From SIG607 sp045655165 (GTDB taxonomy: Bacteria; Bacillota; Clostridia; Oscillospirales; Acutalibacteraceae), in contig JAZOOT010000041.1 of NCBI GenBank assembly GCA_045655165.1, forward strand, positions 1 to 45,561: 45,561 bases of DNA, written 5' to 3'. The position numbers and the translations under genes are program-made. Within the stretch, counting starts at the first letter, position 1; every line of letters starts with the position of its first letter. The notes below the pieces were generated by a model. That model had not been told where the DNA came from and searched no databases. It was given only the letters and a program-made list of their open reading frames with translations. This document shows, one piece after another, positions 7,976 through 17,231 of this stretch.

Positions 7976-8536
7976 TTAAGCCCCCATTAGCAAATAATTA
8001 TAAGCTTCAAGCGTATCAGCACAAACGGCATTTTGCTTGTCCACAAGATTTTTTATTGTATATGATAAAGCGTATAAAATTGCGCTTTCAAGCGATTCTT
8101 CAACCAAACCGCGAACAACATCAACGTCGGGATATGTTCTGTCAGATGAAGTAAAATCGGCTATATAAACGATTTTTTCAAGCAAACTCATATTTGCTTT
8201 ACCCGTTGTGTGAAACCTTACAGCATTTAAAATTTCGCTGTTTTTAATACCCAATTCGTGTTCTAAAAACAATGCGCCTGTAACCGCATGTAAAAGTTTT
8301 GGCGAATTTTTTAAAACACTGTCAAGAATTATACCGCACTCAGCAGCAAAGTTCAACTGCCAATCGTAATTTTCGTTTTTTGTTATATCGTGAAGAAGCC
8401 CGGCAATGTAAGCTTCTTCTTTATTAGCACCATATTTTTCTGCTAAATGAACGGCTTGTTCAGCCACCGCCAAGCAGTGATTATAGCGATAATCATCTAC
8501 TTTGTTTCTTAATACTTTTAAATATTCTTCGTGCAT
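7976..8536 (-). CDS. yqeK: YqeK-type HD-domain dinucleoside tetraphosphatase
   Basis: HD-domain metal hydrolase; the family splits Ap4A symmetrically to ADP. Motifs: NHCLAVAEQAVHLAEKYG (first His), AGLLHDITK (HD pair), LHAVTGALFLEHELG, VRFHTTG and IVYIADFTSSDR. I chose the ATG at 8536 (MHEEYLKVLRNK) because GGGTGA lies just upstream and the resulting N-terminus lines up with Bacillus YqeK; an in-frame ATG at 8548 overlaps nadD by 8 nt and is the alternative. Sits between nadD and rsfS as in most Firmicutes. Confidence 0.92.
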   Translation of the reverse strand: MHEEYLKVLRNKVDDYRYNHCLAVAEQAVHLAEKYGANKEEAYIAGLLHDITKNENYDWQLNFAAECGIILDSVLKNSPKLLHAVTGALFLEHELGIKNSEILNAVRFHTTGKANMSLLEKIVYIADFTSSDRTYPDVDVVRGLVEESLESAILYALSYTIKNLVDKQNAVCADTLEAYNYLLMGA

Positions 8537-8540
8537 TTTT

Positions 8541-9140
8541 TCACCCATACACTTTATTTTCTTTAATATAATTTGCTGTTTTTTTAGTAATAAAACCGCT
8601 TAGATTTTTATTTTCTGCAATTGCATTGCGAAGTTGTGTAGAAGAAATGTCAGTTATATTATTTTCAAGTACAGTAATTTTTGCGCCTGATTTTTTTAAA
8701 TTATCAATAGCTTTTAAAAACTGCTCGTTTTCAATTCCTTTGCGGTTAAAAACAATAAATTCACACAAAGAAACAAGGTCAGAATACCTATACCAAGTGT
8801 GTAAAGAAACAACCATATCGCCGCCGCAAACTAAAAAAATATTAGAATTTTTGTTTTCGTTTTTTAGTTCACAAAGCGTATCAAAGGTATAACTTTTACC
8901 GCCACGGTAAATTTCTCTTGTATCAATTTTTGCCTTATTTATTTCCGAAAAAGCAAGGCGGCACATTGCAATTCTGTGTTCATCACTTGCCAAAAAATCA
9001 GGGCTTTTATGTGGCGGAATTTTATCGGGAATAATTAGTAATTCATCAATAAAATCAAGATTGCTAACCGCTTTTGCCATTTCAATATGTCCATTGTGAA
9101 CAGGGTTAAAAGTTCCGCCGAATACCGCAATATTCTTCAT
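8541..9140 (-). CDS. nadD: Nicotinate-nucleotide adenylyltransferase
   Basis: A 199-residue enzyme that joins NaMN and ATP to form deamido-NAD, the shared step of NAD synthesis. The nucleotidylyltransferase fold is marked by GGTFNPVHNGH near the N-terminus (HxGH class) and ISSTQLRNAI near the C-terminus, with PPHKSP between. Length is normal. It directly follows yhbY with one base between stop and start, and leads into yqeK and rsfS. Confidence 0.96.
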   Translation of the reverse strand: MKNIAVFGGTFNPVHNGHIEMAKAVSNLDFIDELLIIPDKIPPHKSPDFLASDEHRIAMCRLAFSEINKAKIDTREIYRGGKSYTFDTLCELKNENKNSNIFLVCGGDMVVSLHTWYRYSDLVSLCEFIVFNRKGIENEQFLKAIDNLKKSGAKITVLENNITDISSTQLRNAIAENKNLSGFITKKTANYIKENKVYG

Positions 9141-9141
9141 T

Positions 9142-9444
9142 TTATTTTACCAAAACAATAGGATTTTTAATATCTTTATTGTTACTTTTTTTATAAAGCA
9201 CAAACTTTGTGCCAATAACCTGCACAACGTCTCCGCCAACGGCTTGGGCAACCGTATCTGCCGCCTCTCTAACCGTTACGGGAGCGGTTTCAAGCACCCT
9301 AACTTTAATAAGTTCACGAACGTAAAGTGCTTCATTAATTTGCTTAATAACGGCATCACTAATACCGCCTTTGCCAATTTGAAAAATAGTTTCGTACGTG
9401 TTTGCCATACCTCTAAGTTGTGCACGCTGTCTACTGTTTAACAC
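9142..9444 (-). CDS. yhbY: YhbY-type CRM-domain RNA-binding protein
   Basis: A 100-residue single CRM domain. It shows LNSRQRAQLRGMAN at the start, the GKGGISDAVIKQINEAL loop-helix (GxxG RNA-binding motif) and the terminal QVIGTKFVLYKKS strand. YhbY proteins associate with pre-50S ribosomal particles. The start is a GTG (9444) preceded by AAGAAGG; no upstream ATG is compatible. Gene order rdgB-yhbY-nadD fits a ribosome/nucleotide housekeeping operon. Confidence 0.93.
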   Translation of the reverse strand: MLNSRQRAQLRGMANTYETIFQIGKGGISDAVIKQINEALYVRELIKVRVLETAPVTVREAADTVAQAVGGDVVQVIGTKFVLYKKSNNKDIKNPIVLVK

Positions 9445-9457
9445 AAAAAAACCTTCT

Positions 9458-10045
9458 TTACAAATACTTTTTTAATTCTTCTTTAAAAACTTTCATTGCT
9501 TTTCCGCGGTGGCTGATTTTATCTTTATCTTCTGCCGAAATTTCAGCAAAACATCCAAGTTCGCTAATAAATAGCGGGTCATAGCCAAATCCGTTTGTTC
9601 CCTTTTCTTCAAAAGCAATATGCCCTTCGCAAACGCCCTCAACGCAAAACTCGCGTCCATCAGGAAAAACACAAGCAATAGCCGAAACAAAACGGCCTGT
9701 TCGTTTATCATATTCAACGTTTTTAAGTGCATTTAAAAGTTTTATATTATTTGCCTTCGAGTTACCGTGTTCACCGGCATAACGGGCAGAATAAATACCA
9801 GGCGCACCGCCAAGGGCATCAACGCAAAGTCCCGAATCATCGGCAATAGCAGGAATACCGCAAATAGAACAAGCACTTCTTGCTTTAATTAGCGCATTTT
9901 CTTTAAAATCCACACCGTTTTCTTCGGGTTCTATAAGTGTTTTACCAATGTCAAAATCAATTACTGCTTCAATACCCATTGGCAATAAAATTCTTTGCAT
10001 TTCTATAAGTTTATGCTGATTTTTAGTAGCAATAACAAATTTCAT
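9458..10045 (-). CDS. rdgB: RdgB/HAM1 XTP/dITP pyrophosphatase
   Basis: A 195-residue house-cleaning enzyme that hydrolyses deaminated purine triphosphates (dITP, XTP) so they are not built into DNA. It carries the family markers ATKNQHKL at the N-terminus, FKENALIKA, the catalytic IADDSGLCVDALGGAPGIYSARYAGE split around the DDSG core, and NGFGYDPLF and SHRGKAM at the end. Full length. It follows ftsY by one nucleotide. Confidence 0.96.
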   Translation of the reverse strand: MKFVIATKNQHKLIEMQRILLPMGIEAVIDFDIGKTLIEPEENGVDFKENALIKARSACSICGIPAIADDSGLCVDALGGAPGIYSARYAGEHGNSKANNIKLLNALKNVEYDKRTGRFVSAIACVFPDGREFCVEGVCEGHIAFEEKGTNGFGYDPLFISELGCFAEISAEDKDKISHRGKAMKVFKEELKKYL

Positions 10046-10046
10046 T

Positions 10047-10961
10047 TTAACCCTCTGTGTTTAAAATTCCTTCAGAAAATTCATTGGCATCAAACGGCAT
10101 TAAATCATCAATGGTTTCGCCAACACCAACGAATTTTACAGGAATATTTAATTCATTTTTAACGCTTAAAACAACTCCGCCTTTTGCAGTACCGTCAAGT
10201 TTTGTTAAAATAATTCCGGTAATGTTAGCAACGTTTTTAAATTCTTTTGCCTGATTAACGGCATTTTGACCCGTAGTTGCATCTAAAACCAATAAAATTT
10301 CTTTTGAACAATCAGGAAGTTCCCTATCAATTACACGGTTAATTTTTGCAAGTTCTTCCATTAAGTTTTTCTTATTGTGAAGTCTGCCTGCAGTATCACA
10401 AATAATAACGTCGGTTTTTTTTGCCTTTGCCGAAGCAATTGTATCAAAAACAACCGATGCAGGGTCTGTTCCTTCAACACTTTTAACCATTGGCACGCCC
10501 GCACGGTCGGCCCACACCTCTAACTGTTCAATTGCCGCTGCTCTAAAGGTATCGGCTGCACCCAAAACTACGTTTTTACCGCTTGTTTTAAGGTTATAAG
10601 CAAGTTTTCCAATAGATGTTGTTTTACCAACACCGTTTACACCAATAACCAAAACCATACTGGGTTGTGTTTCTAAATTAAGCGAAGATTCACCCGAAAT
10701 AATTTCAGCAATAATATCCTTAAGCATACCTTTAATTTTTTCGGGGTCGGTAACGCCTTCTTCTTTAATTTTAGCCCTTAATTTATTGGTAATATCTATA
10801 GCAGTAGCATAACCAATATCTGACATAATAAGGGTTTCTTCTAATTCCTCAAACAAATCTTCATCAATTTTTGTAAAACTGTTAATTAGGCGTGTAACGT
10901 TGTCAGATAAAGCGGTTCTTGTTTTAGTAAGACCTGCTTTAATTTTACCAAATAATCCCAT
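10047..10961 (-). CDS. ftsY: Signal recognition particle receptor FtsY
   Basis: A 304-residue SRP GTPase that docks the SRP-ribosome complex at the membrane for cotranslational insertion. It has the N domain (residues ~1-95) and the G domain with GVNGVGKTT (G1), AADTFRAAA, DTAGRLHNK (G3) and TKLDGTAKGG (G4). The acidic A domain of proteobacterial FtsY is absent, as is usual in Firmicutes. Start ATG after AAGGTGA. It lies directly downstream of smc, a conserved clostridial arrangement. Confidence 0.96.
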   Translation of the reverse strand: MGLFGKIKAGLTKTRTALSDNVTRLINSFTKIDEDLFEELEETLIMSDIGYATAIDITNKLRAKIKEEGVTDPEKIKGMLKDIIAEIISGESSLNLETQPSMVLVIGVNGVGKTTSIGKLAYNLKTSGKNVVLGAADTFRAAAIEQLEVWADRAGVPMVKSVEGTDPASVVFDTIASAKAKKTDVIICDTAGRLHNKKNLMEELAKINRVIDRELPDCSKEILLVLDATTGQNAVNQAKEFKNVANITGIILTKLDGTAKGGVVLSVKNELNIPVKFVGVGETIDDLMPFDANEFSEGILNTEG

Positions 10962-10970
10962 TAAATCACC

Positions 10971-13900
10971 TTAATTTTCAAGTAATTGTTTTTCAAGTTC
11001 AGAAACGTTAAGTTCAAGCAGTTTTGTAATACCCTTTTCTTGCATTGTAACACCGTAAATCATATCGGCAGCTTCCATTGTGCCTCTGCGGTGGGTAACA
11101 CAAATAAACTGTGTTGAAAAATCGTCGCGGCGCATATAGTCGGCAACGCGGTCAACGTTTAATTCATCAAGCGCAGTATCAACCTCATCTAAGAAACAGA
11201 ACGGAGGCGCATTTACGCGCATAATTGAAAAGTAAATTGAAAGTGCAATAAGTGCTTTTTCACCGCCCGATAAACCATCAATATTGGGAACTGTTTTACC
11301 GGGAAGTTTGACATCAATATCAATACCGCTTTCCAAAATGTTATCTGGGTCGCTAAGCACAAGTTTTGCACTTCCGCCGCCAAAAAGTTCGGTAAAGGTT
11401 ACGCCAAAGTTTTCGTTAATTTTATTAAAGCCAACAACAAACAATTCTTTCATTTGCGATGTTAACTGGTTAATAAGTTTGTTAAGTTCAGCCCTTGAAG
11501 TTTCAACATCGTTAATTTGCTCGTTAAGGAAAGTATAACGTTCAAACACTTCTTTATATTCTTCAATAGCCGAAACATTTACGTTTCCAAGTGAACGAAT
11601 TTTAGCTTTAACTTCCGAAAGTTCTTTTTTTGCTGCAGCGGGTTTATCAATAACAATGTCCATTTCTTCGGCTTGTGTACGGGTAAGTTGATACTCGTCG
11701 TAAAGCTGATTTATTACATTGTCATATTCCTTAAGCATAATTTCACGGCGTTCATTAAGACGGGCAAGTTCACCGCTAATAATTTCCCTTTCGCCCGTTC
11801 TTTCTTTTTCGCTGTTGCGAAGTACAACTCCGCTATGCTCAATTTCACTGCGTTTTTTAATAAAATCTTCTATTTCGGTTTCGTAATCTGTATTACTTTG
11901 AGCAAGAGTAGCAGATTTTACTTTTAATTCTTCAATTTGTTTTTGGTATTCAAGCACAGTTTCGCTTAAAAGTTCAATTTGAGAATTAAGCATTGAAATC
12001 TTATTCAATTTATCATCGGCGGCGGCAGAAAGCGAAGCAGCGGCATTGTTTAGGTTTTCAATATCCTTCTCGTTTTCCATAATTTCAATTTTAACGGCAG
12101 TAATATCGGCAGTAATGCTTTCGCGTTTTGCCGAAATTCCGTCACGTCCGCCGGTCATGCTGTCAATTTCGCCTTGAATTGATTGTTTTTCAAGTTCAAG
12201 TTCGTTAAGCTTTTTATTGCTTTCTTGTGCCGAAATTTCAAGTGCCTTAATTTTTTCTTGTGCATTGTTTCGTTCATCATTAAGTTCGTTAATATTTTTA
12301 GTAATTCCGTCTTTAATATCAACAATACGCTTAATTTCAGCCGAAACGCGAATTTTATCTTCGCTTAAATTAAGAATTTCGGCATTATAAGTGCAAATAT
12401 CGGCGTCAACTTTGTTAAGTTCTTGTGTTGCGTTATCAAGTTCAGTTTGTTTTGCCTTTAATTCTTTATCAAGTTTAGAAACTTCATCTTCCAAACGTTT
12501 AATATCACTTGCACGGCTTAAAATACCCGAATTTTTAATTAAGGAACCGCCGGTAAGCGAACCGCCGGCATTAACAACCTGTCCGTCAAGCGACACAGTT
12601 TTAAAGCGGTAACCAAATTTTTTAGAAATAGCAACAGCACTGTCAAGATCTTCACAAACAACGGTGTTACCAAGCAAGTAATTAACAATTTCTTTATATT
12701 TGTTTTCACAAGTAATAAGCTCAGGCGCAACACCAATATAGCCATACATATCTTCAAAGCCCTTTTCGGTAAATTCACGCGCTTTAATAGAAGATATTGG
12801 TAAAAATGTTGCTCTGCCCTTTTGGGCTTTTTTAAGATGCTCAATAGCATATTTAGCGTTGTTTTCGGTATCGCACACAATTTGCTGAATTGTTGCGCCA
12901 AGTGCAGTTTCAATAGCAACCGAATACTTTTTATCGGTGTTAATAATTGTTGAAACAGGGCCGTGAATACCGCGTAAAACGCCACTGCTTGACAGTGACA
13001 TTACCTCTTTAACCGAATTATTAAATCCCTCGTAATTTTTTTCAAGTTCGGTTAAGATTTGAATTCTGCGCTTTTTGGCCTCAATATCAAGATTTAATTG
13101 CTGTGTTTCTTCAAAAAGACGTTCTTTCTTTTCCTTACGTGTTTCTAAAATAAGTTTATAACCGTCAAGCGAATTGTTTAGTTCGGTAATTTTGCTTTGA
13201 ATTTCACTTAAAAACTTGTTGTTTTCATTTAGTTCTTTTTCAAGTTCTTTTTCTTCGCCTGTTTTATTAGAAAGAATTTCATCAATTGTGGCATTTCTTG
13301 ATTTAATTTCTTCTTTTGAGTTATTAGCACTTATAAGCGTAACCCTTAAATCAGCGCTTTCGGTAGAAATTACGTTAAGTTTCTTTGTTAAATCTTCAAT
13401 TTGCCTTGAAATTTTTTCGCTGTCGGTAAGCATTGAATTAAGTTCTTGCTCTAAAAGGGCAAGTTTTTCTTTAAGTGAAGCAATTACTGTTTCTTTTTCT
13501 TTAATAACCGACTGCTTAAATTCTATTTCGGCCTTTGCGGTTTCGCCATCAACAAGTAAACCCTCAATTTCGCTTTTAAGGGTTTCTACCGATTCGTTTT
13601 TGTGTGTAATATTTGTTTCAATAACCGAAATTTCACCGCCAATACGGGCAATTTCTTCGTTATGTTCAAAAATTGATTCACGTTTTTGTTCAATTAAACC
13701 CGTAACCAATGCAAAATCTTTAGAGTTTTGTTCGGTTTTAAGGTCAAAACTCTTTAGTTCTTCATCAATTTCGTTATATTTTAAACGAGCGGCGGTAATT
13801 TTATTTTCCTGCTGTTTTAAAGCGTCTTTAGAATTATTAAGTGTGTAAAGCCAAAGGCCTATTTCCAAACGCTTTTTTTGTTCGGCAAGGTCTAAAAACT

Positions 13901-14540
13901 TTTCGGCTTTTTCACTTTGTTCTTTAAGCGGGCCAACCCTATCTCTTAATTCCTTCATAATATCGTGAAGGCGTAAAAGGTTATCTTCTGCCGCAACTAA
14001 TTTTCTTTCGGCTTCGATTTTTCTGTAACGGTATTTAGAAATACCCGATGCCTCTTCAAAAATATCGCGACGTTCTTGGGATTTTGAACTGATAATATTA
14101 TCAATTTTACCCTGTCCAATCATTGAATAACCGTCACGGCCAAGGCCTGTATCCATAAACAGTTCATTAATATCTTTTAATCTAACCGAAACATTGTTTA
14201 TCATATATTCGCTTTCGTGCGAACGGTAATAACGTCTTGTAATAGAAACATTATCGTTATCAAAATTAAGCGAACGGTCAGAGTTGTCAATATTCAACGT
14301 AACTTCGCAATATCCGTGAGGACGTCTAAGCGCAGTACCGCCGAAAATAACATCTTCCATTGACTGACCGCGAAGATTTTTGGTAGACTGCTCACCCAAA
14401 ACCCAACGGACGGCATCGGAAATATTACTTTTTCCGCTTCCGTTAGGTCCGACAACAGCGGTAATACCTTTGCCGAATTTAAGTTCGGTTTTATCGGCAA
14501 ACGATTTAAACCCCTGAATTGTTATAGAGCGCAACAGCAT
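10971..14540 (-). CDS. smc: Chromosome condensation ATPase SMC
   Basis: A 1189-residue SMC subunit. The N-terminal head has GPNGSGKSNISDAVRWVLGEQS-type Walker A (about residues 32-40); two long coiled coils (roughly 170-500 and 670-1010) flank a hinge around 520-640 with GYIGVAPELI and GGSLTGGS. The C-terminal head holds the LSGGEKALIALS signature and the Walker B PFCFLDEVDTALDE. With ScpA and ScpB, not seen here, it extrudes DNA loops for chromosome segregation. Start ATG preceded by GGAAGTG. The smc-ftsY and rnc-upstream context is the standard Firmicutes one. Confidence 0.97.
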   Translation of the reverse strand: MLLRSITIQGFKSFADKTELKFGKGITAVVGPNGSGKSNISDAVRWVLGEQSTKNLRGQSMEDVIFGGTALRRPHGYCEVTLNIDNSDRSLNFDNDNVSITRRYYRSHESEYMINNVSVRLKDINELFMDTGLGRDGYSMIGQGKIDNIISSKSQERRDIFEEASGISKYRYRKIEAERKLVAAEDNLLRLHDIMKELRDRVGPLKEQSEKAEKFLDLAEQKKRLEIGLWLYTLNNSKDALKQQENKITAARLKYNEIDEELKSFDLKTEQNSKDFALVTGLIEQKRESIFEHNEEIARIGGEISVIETNITHKNESVETLKSEIEGLLVDGETAKAEIEFKQSVIKEKETVIASLKEKLALLEQELNSMLTDSEKISRQIEDLTKKLNVISTESADLRVTLISANNSKEEIKSRNATIDEILSNKTGEEKELEKELNENNKFLSEIQSKITELNNSLDGYKLILETRKEKKERLFEETQQLNLDIEAKKRRIQILTELEKNYEGFNNSVKEVMSLSSSGVLRGIHGPVSTIINTDKKYSVAIETALGATIQQIVCDTENNAKYAIEHLKKAQKGRATFLPISSIKAREFTEKGFEDMYGYIGVAPELITCENKYKEIVNYLLGNTVVCEDLDSAVAISKKFGYRFKTVSLDGQVVNAGGSLTGGSLIKNSGILSRASDIKRLEDEVSKLDKELKAKQTELDNATQELNKVDADICTYNAEILNLSEDKIRVSAEIKRIVDIKDGITKNINELNDERNNAQEKIKALEISAQESNKKLNELELEKQSIQGEIDSMTGGRDGISAKRESITADITAVKIEIMENEKDIENLNNAAASLSAAADDKLNKISMLNSQIELLSETVLEYQKQIEELKVKSATLAQSNTDYETEIEDFIKKRSEIEHSGVVLRNSEKERTGEREIISGELARLNERREIMLKEYDNVINQLYDEYQLTRTQAEEMDIVIDKPAAAKKELSEVKAKIRSLGNVNVSAIEEYKEVFERYTFLNEQINDVETSRAELNKLINQLTSQMKELFVVGFNKINENFGVTFTELFGGGSAKLVLSDPDNILESGIDIDVKLPGKTVPNIDGLSGGEKALIALSIYFSIMRVNAPPFCFLDEVDTALDELNVDRVADYMRRDDFSTQFICVTHRRGTMEAADMIYGVTMQEKGITKLLELNVSELEKQLLEN

Positions 14541-14544
14541 ATAT

Positions 14545-15534
14545 TTACACTTCCTTTAAAATTTTTATATCGCCGGTTTTAATATCTTCATTACCGACAA
14601 TCTTGCAATTTATACCTGATTTTTTTAATTCTAACAAGTTACATTTGTTTTGGCCAACCGCCTTTGAAATTTCGCGGTTATTAACAAAAACCAAATAACT
14701 TCCCTTTTCATATACTTGTTCTTTAATTTTTTTAAAATAAATTTTAGATTGGCATATTTCGCTAAATGCAGGATGCCAAGGCCCTGCAACATAACTGTCT
14801 TTATTTATTGTGTGCAAACCAAGTCGAATAACGTTAATGTTATTCTTATTAAAAATTTCAATTAATTCACAGCAAACTTCGGCCGCATCATCAACTGAAT
14901 TTGGTTTATATAGCCCGTTTTTATAAAGTGTTGCCAAATATGTATTTTTAAGGGTTATTGTTGGATAAATTCTAACTGTATCGGGTTTAAGTTTGCAAAA
15001 ATCAAGTGCAGTTTGAATATCGGTTTCGTTGGTGCTTTTATATAATCCGGTCATCATTTGAAGCCCTAGTGAAAAACCGTTTTCTTTAATTAACTTTGTG
15101 GCGTTTTCAATATCGGCAAAGGTGTGCCCTCTTAAATTTGCAAAAAGTACCTCTTCGTTTGTGCTTTGCGCCCCTAACTCAATAGCAGTAACACCATAGT
15201 TTTTTAGCACTTTAAGTATGTTTTCATTTATAGCATCGGGGCGGGTTGAAATTCTAATTCCACAAATATCCTTGTTTAAAACATAGTTATAACCTGCTTC
15301 AAGCAATTCACACATATATTCAAAATCAATAGCCGTAAAACTGCCGCCAAAGAAAGCAAGTTCTGTGTTTTGCGGGTTATAATTTTTAGATTTTTTTGCG
15401 GTTTCAACGGCATTTATAACGTGTTGCTTGGTGGTTTTTCCGTAAAAGTTAGTAATAGCATTTTGGTCGCAAAAACTGCAACGGTTTGGGCATCCAAAGT
15501 GCGGAACAAATACCGAAATATTTGCGTGTTTCAT
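14545..15534 (-). CDS. Radical SAM protein, Elp3-like
   Basis: A 329-residue radical SAM enzyme. The 4Fe-4S cluster site is CPNRCSFC (C15, C19, C22), in the CxxxCxxC spacing; NTELAFFGGSFTAID and GIRISTRPDAI are the SAM-binding and Elp3-like blocks, with ELGAQSTNEEVL. It lacks the acetyltransferase half of Elp3. The same type of gene sits beside smc in many Clostridia, but its reaction is not known to me; a tRNA- or cofactor-related role is only a guess. Start ATG lies just after the rnc stop (15536), and smc follows 4 nt after its end. Confidence 0.85.
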   Translation of the reverse strand: MKHANISVFVPHFGCPNRCSFCDQNAITNFYGKTTKQHVINAVETAKKSKNYNPQNTELAFFGGSFTAIDFEYMCELLEAGYNYVLNKDICGIRISTRPDAINENILKVLKNYGVTAIELGAQSTNEEVLFANLRGHTFADIENATKLIKENGFSLGLQMMTGLYKSTNETDIQTALDFCKLKPDTVRIYPTITLKNTYLATLYKNGLYKPNSVDDAAEVCCELIEIFNKNNINVIRLGLHTINKDSYVAGPWHPAFSEICQSKIYFKKIKEQVYEKGSYLVFVNNREISKAVGQNKCNLLELKKSGINCKIVGNEDIKTGDIKILKEV

Positions 15535-15535
15535 T

Positions 15536-16213
15536 TTAAATTAGCCCCATAAGTTCAAGTGCATGTTTTGCCGCAGTTTGTTCGGCATTTTTTTTGCTTT
15601 TGCCGTCGCCCGTGCCAATAACATTAGAATTAAGATGAACTTCAACAGTAAAGTTCTTGTTGTGGTCGGGGCCCGATTCAGCAATTAAAACATAAGTTAA
15701 GCGTTCTTCGGGGTTTTTTTGAATAACCTCTTGCAAGGTTGTTTTATAATCTTTGCAAGTATCTTTTTCAATTTTATTAAGTTCTTTTAAAACAAATCTT
15801 AATACATGTTTACGGGCAACTTCAATACCGCCATCTAAATAAATTGCGGCAAGTACGGCTTCAAAAGCATCGGCCAAAATTGAAGTTCTTGTTCTGCCAC
15901 CGTTGGCTTCTTCACCTTTACCCAAAAAGAGATAATCTCCCAAATTAAGTTCTTTTGAAAAACCGCAAAGTGTTTTTTCGCAAACAAGTGACGCGCGAAG
16001 TTTAGTTAATTCGCCTTCCGGTAAATTAGCGCAGTTCTTATAAATATAATCTGCAACAACAAGCGATAAAACCGCATCACCCAAAAATTCAAGCCGTTCG
16101 TTAGAACCGCAAGCAAGTTGTTTTTCATTTGCATAAGAAGAATGGTAAAGAGCATTTTTAAGAAGCGATTTATCTTTAAACTCGTAATTAAGTTCCTTTT
16201 CCAACTGTATCAT
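15536..16213 (-). CDS. rnc: Ribonuclease III
   Basis: A 225-residue double-strand-specific endoribonuclease for rRNA and mRNA processing. The catalytic signature ERLEFLGDAVLSLVVADYIY (about residues 40-60) and the downstream LADAFEAVLAAIYLD carry the acidic Mg2+ ligands. The C-terminal dsRBD (about 155-225) ends GDGKSKKNAEQTAAKHALELM. Start ATG after GAGGAATAATA. It follows plsX directly, with no acpP between them. Confidence 0.96.
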   Translation of the reverse strand: MIQLEKELNYEFKDKSLLKNALYHSSYANEKQLACGSNERLEFLGDAVLSLVVADYIYKNCANLPEGELTKLRASLVCEKTLCGFSKELNLGDYLFLGKGEEANGGRTRTSILADAFEAVLAAIYLDGGIEVARKHVLRFVLKELNKIEKDTCKDYKTTLQEVIQKNPEERLTYVLIAESGPDHNKNFTVEVHLNSNVIGTGDGKSKKNAEQTAAKHALELMGLI

Positions 16214-16215
16214 TA

Positions 16216-17217
16216 TTATTCCTCGTTAATGTTTTCGGCTATTGCTTTTGTCATGGTATCAATAACACCGCTTTCGGTAAAGCGAACCGCTTGGGCAATA
16301 GCATTTTTAATAGCAACTGCATCGGAACTGCCGTGTGCTTTAATAACCGGTTTTTTAACACCTAATAACAGTGCACCGCCAACCGATGAACTGTCCATTT
16401 TATTTTTAAGCGAATATAAATCTTTTTTAAGAATTAAAGCGCAAATTTTTGATACAAAGTTTTTGTATAAAACGCCTTTAATCATTTTAAATAAAGTTGT
16501 AGCAGTACCTTCAATAAGTTTTAAAGCAATATTGCCTGTAAAACCATCGGTAACAACTGCATCGCAAACACCTTTTGGCATCTCGCGTGATTCAATGTTG
16601 CCAACAAAGTTAATGCCCGATTTACTTAAAAGTTTATGTGCTTCTTTTTGCAGTTCGGTACCTTTTGTGTCTTCGGTACCAATATTTAAAAGTCCAATTT
16701 TGGGGTCTGGTCTGCCTTCAACATATTTTAAGTACAAACTTGAAAGAATACCAAACTGGCAAAGCATTTCAGGACGGCATTCAGCATTTGCGCCCATATC
16801 CATAAGCATATAAGAGGAATCGGGCGACGGTATCATAGAAGCCAAAGCGGGACGTTTTACGCCCTTAATTCTTTTAATAATAAGTGTGCCGCCAACAACA
16901 ATTGCGCCTGTACTTCCTGCAGAAACAAAGGCATCGGCCTTATCTTCTGCCAAAAGGTTAAATGCAACCGCCATTGAACTGTTTTTGTGGGCTTTAAGCA
17001 AAGAAGTGGGTTCATCATGCATTGAAATAACATCATCGGCGTGTTCAATTTCAAGGTTTCCAAAGGAGATATTGTTTTCTTTAATGCAGTTTTCAATAAC
17101 TTCTTTATTACCAGTGAGAATAATTTTTACACCGTATTCTTTTTGCGCTAAAGCCGCGCCTTTAATTACTTCTAAAGGTGCGTTATCCCCGCCAAAAGCA
17201 TCAACAGCAATAATCAT
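16216..17217 (-). CDS. plsX: Phosphate acyltransferase PlsX
   Basis: A 333-residue enzyme converting acyl-ACP to acyl-phosphate for the PlsX/PlsY route to phospholipids. Family blocks: IIAVDAFGGDNAPLEVIKGA at the start, HADDVISMHDEP, SAGSTGAIVVGG and ASMIPS. Start ATG after AAAGGGG. It is followed by rnc with a 2-nt gap; the acyl carrier protein gene that usually lies between them in Firmicutes is missing here. Confidence 0.96.
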   Translation of the reverse strand: MIIAVDAFGGDNAPLEVIKGAALAQKEYGVKIILTGNKEVIENCIKENNISFGNLEIEHADDVISMHDEPTSLLKAHKNSSMAVAFNLLAEDKADAFVSAGSTGAIVVGGTLIIKRIKGVKRPALASMIPSPDSSYMLMDMGANAECRPEMLCQFGILSSLYLKYVEGRPDPKIGLLNIGTEDTKGTELQKEAHKLLSKSGINFVGNIESREMPKGVCDAVVTDGFTGNIALKLIEGTATTLFKMIKGVLYKNFVSKICALILKKDLYSLKNKMDSSSVGGALLLGVKKPVIKAHGSSDAVAIKNAIAQAVRFTESGVIDTMTKAIAENINEE

Positions 17218-17231
17218 ATTTATATTCCCCT

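Noticed and set aside
13216..13848. A 210-codon plus-strand frame opposite smc
   Set aside because: Low-complexity Ser/Leu/Phe composition, as expected opposite a coiled-coil gene rich in Glu and Lys; smc is certain on the other strand.
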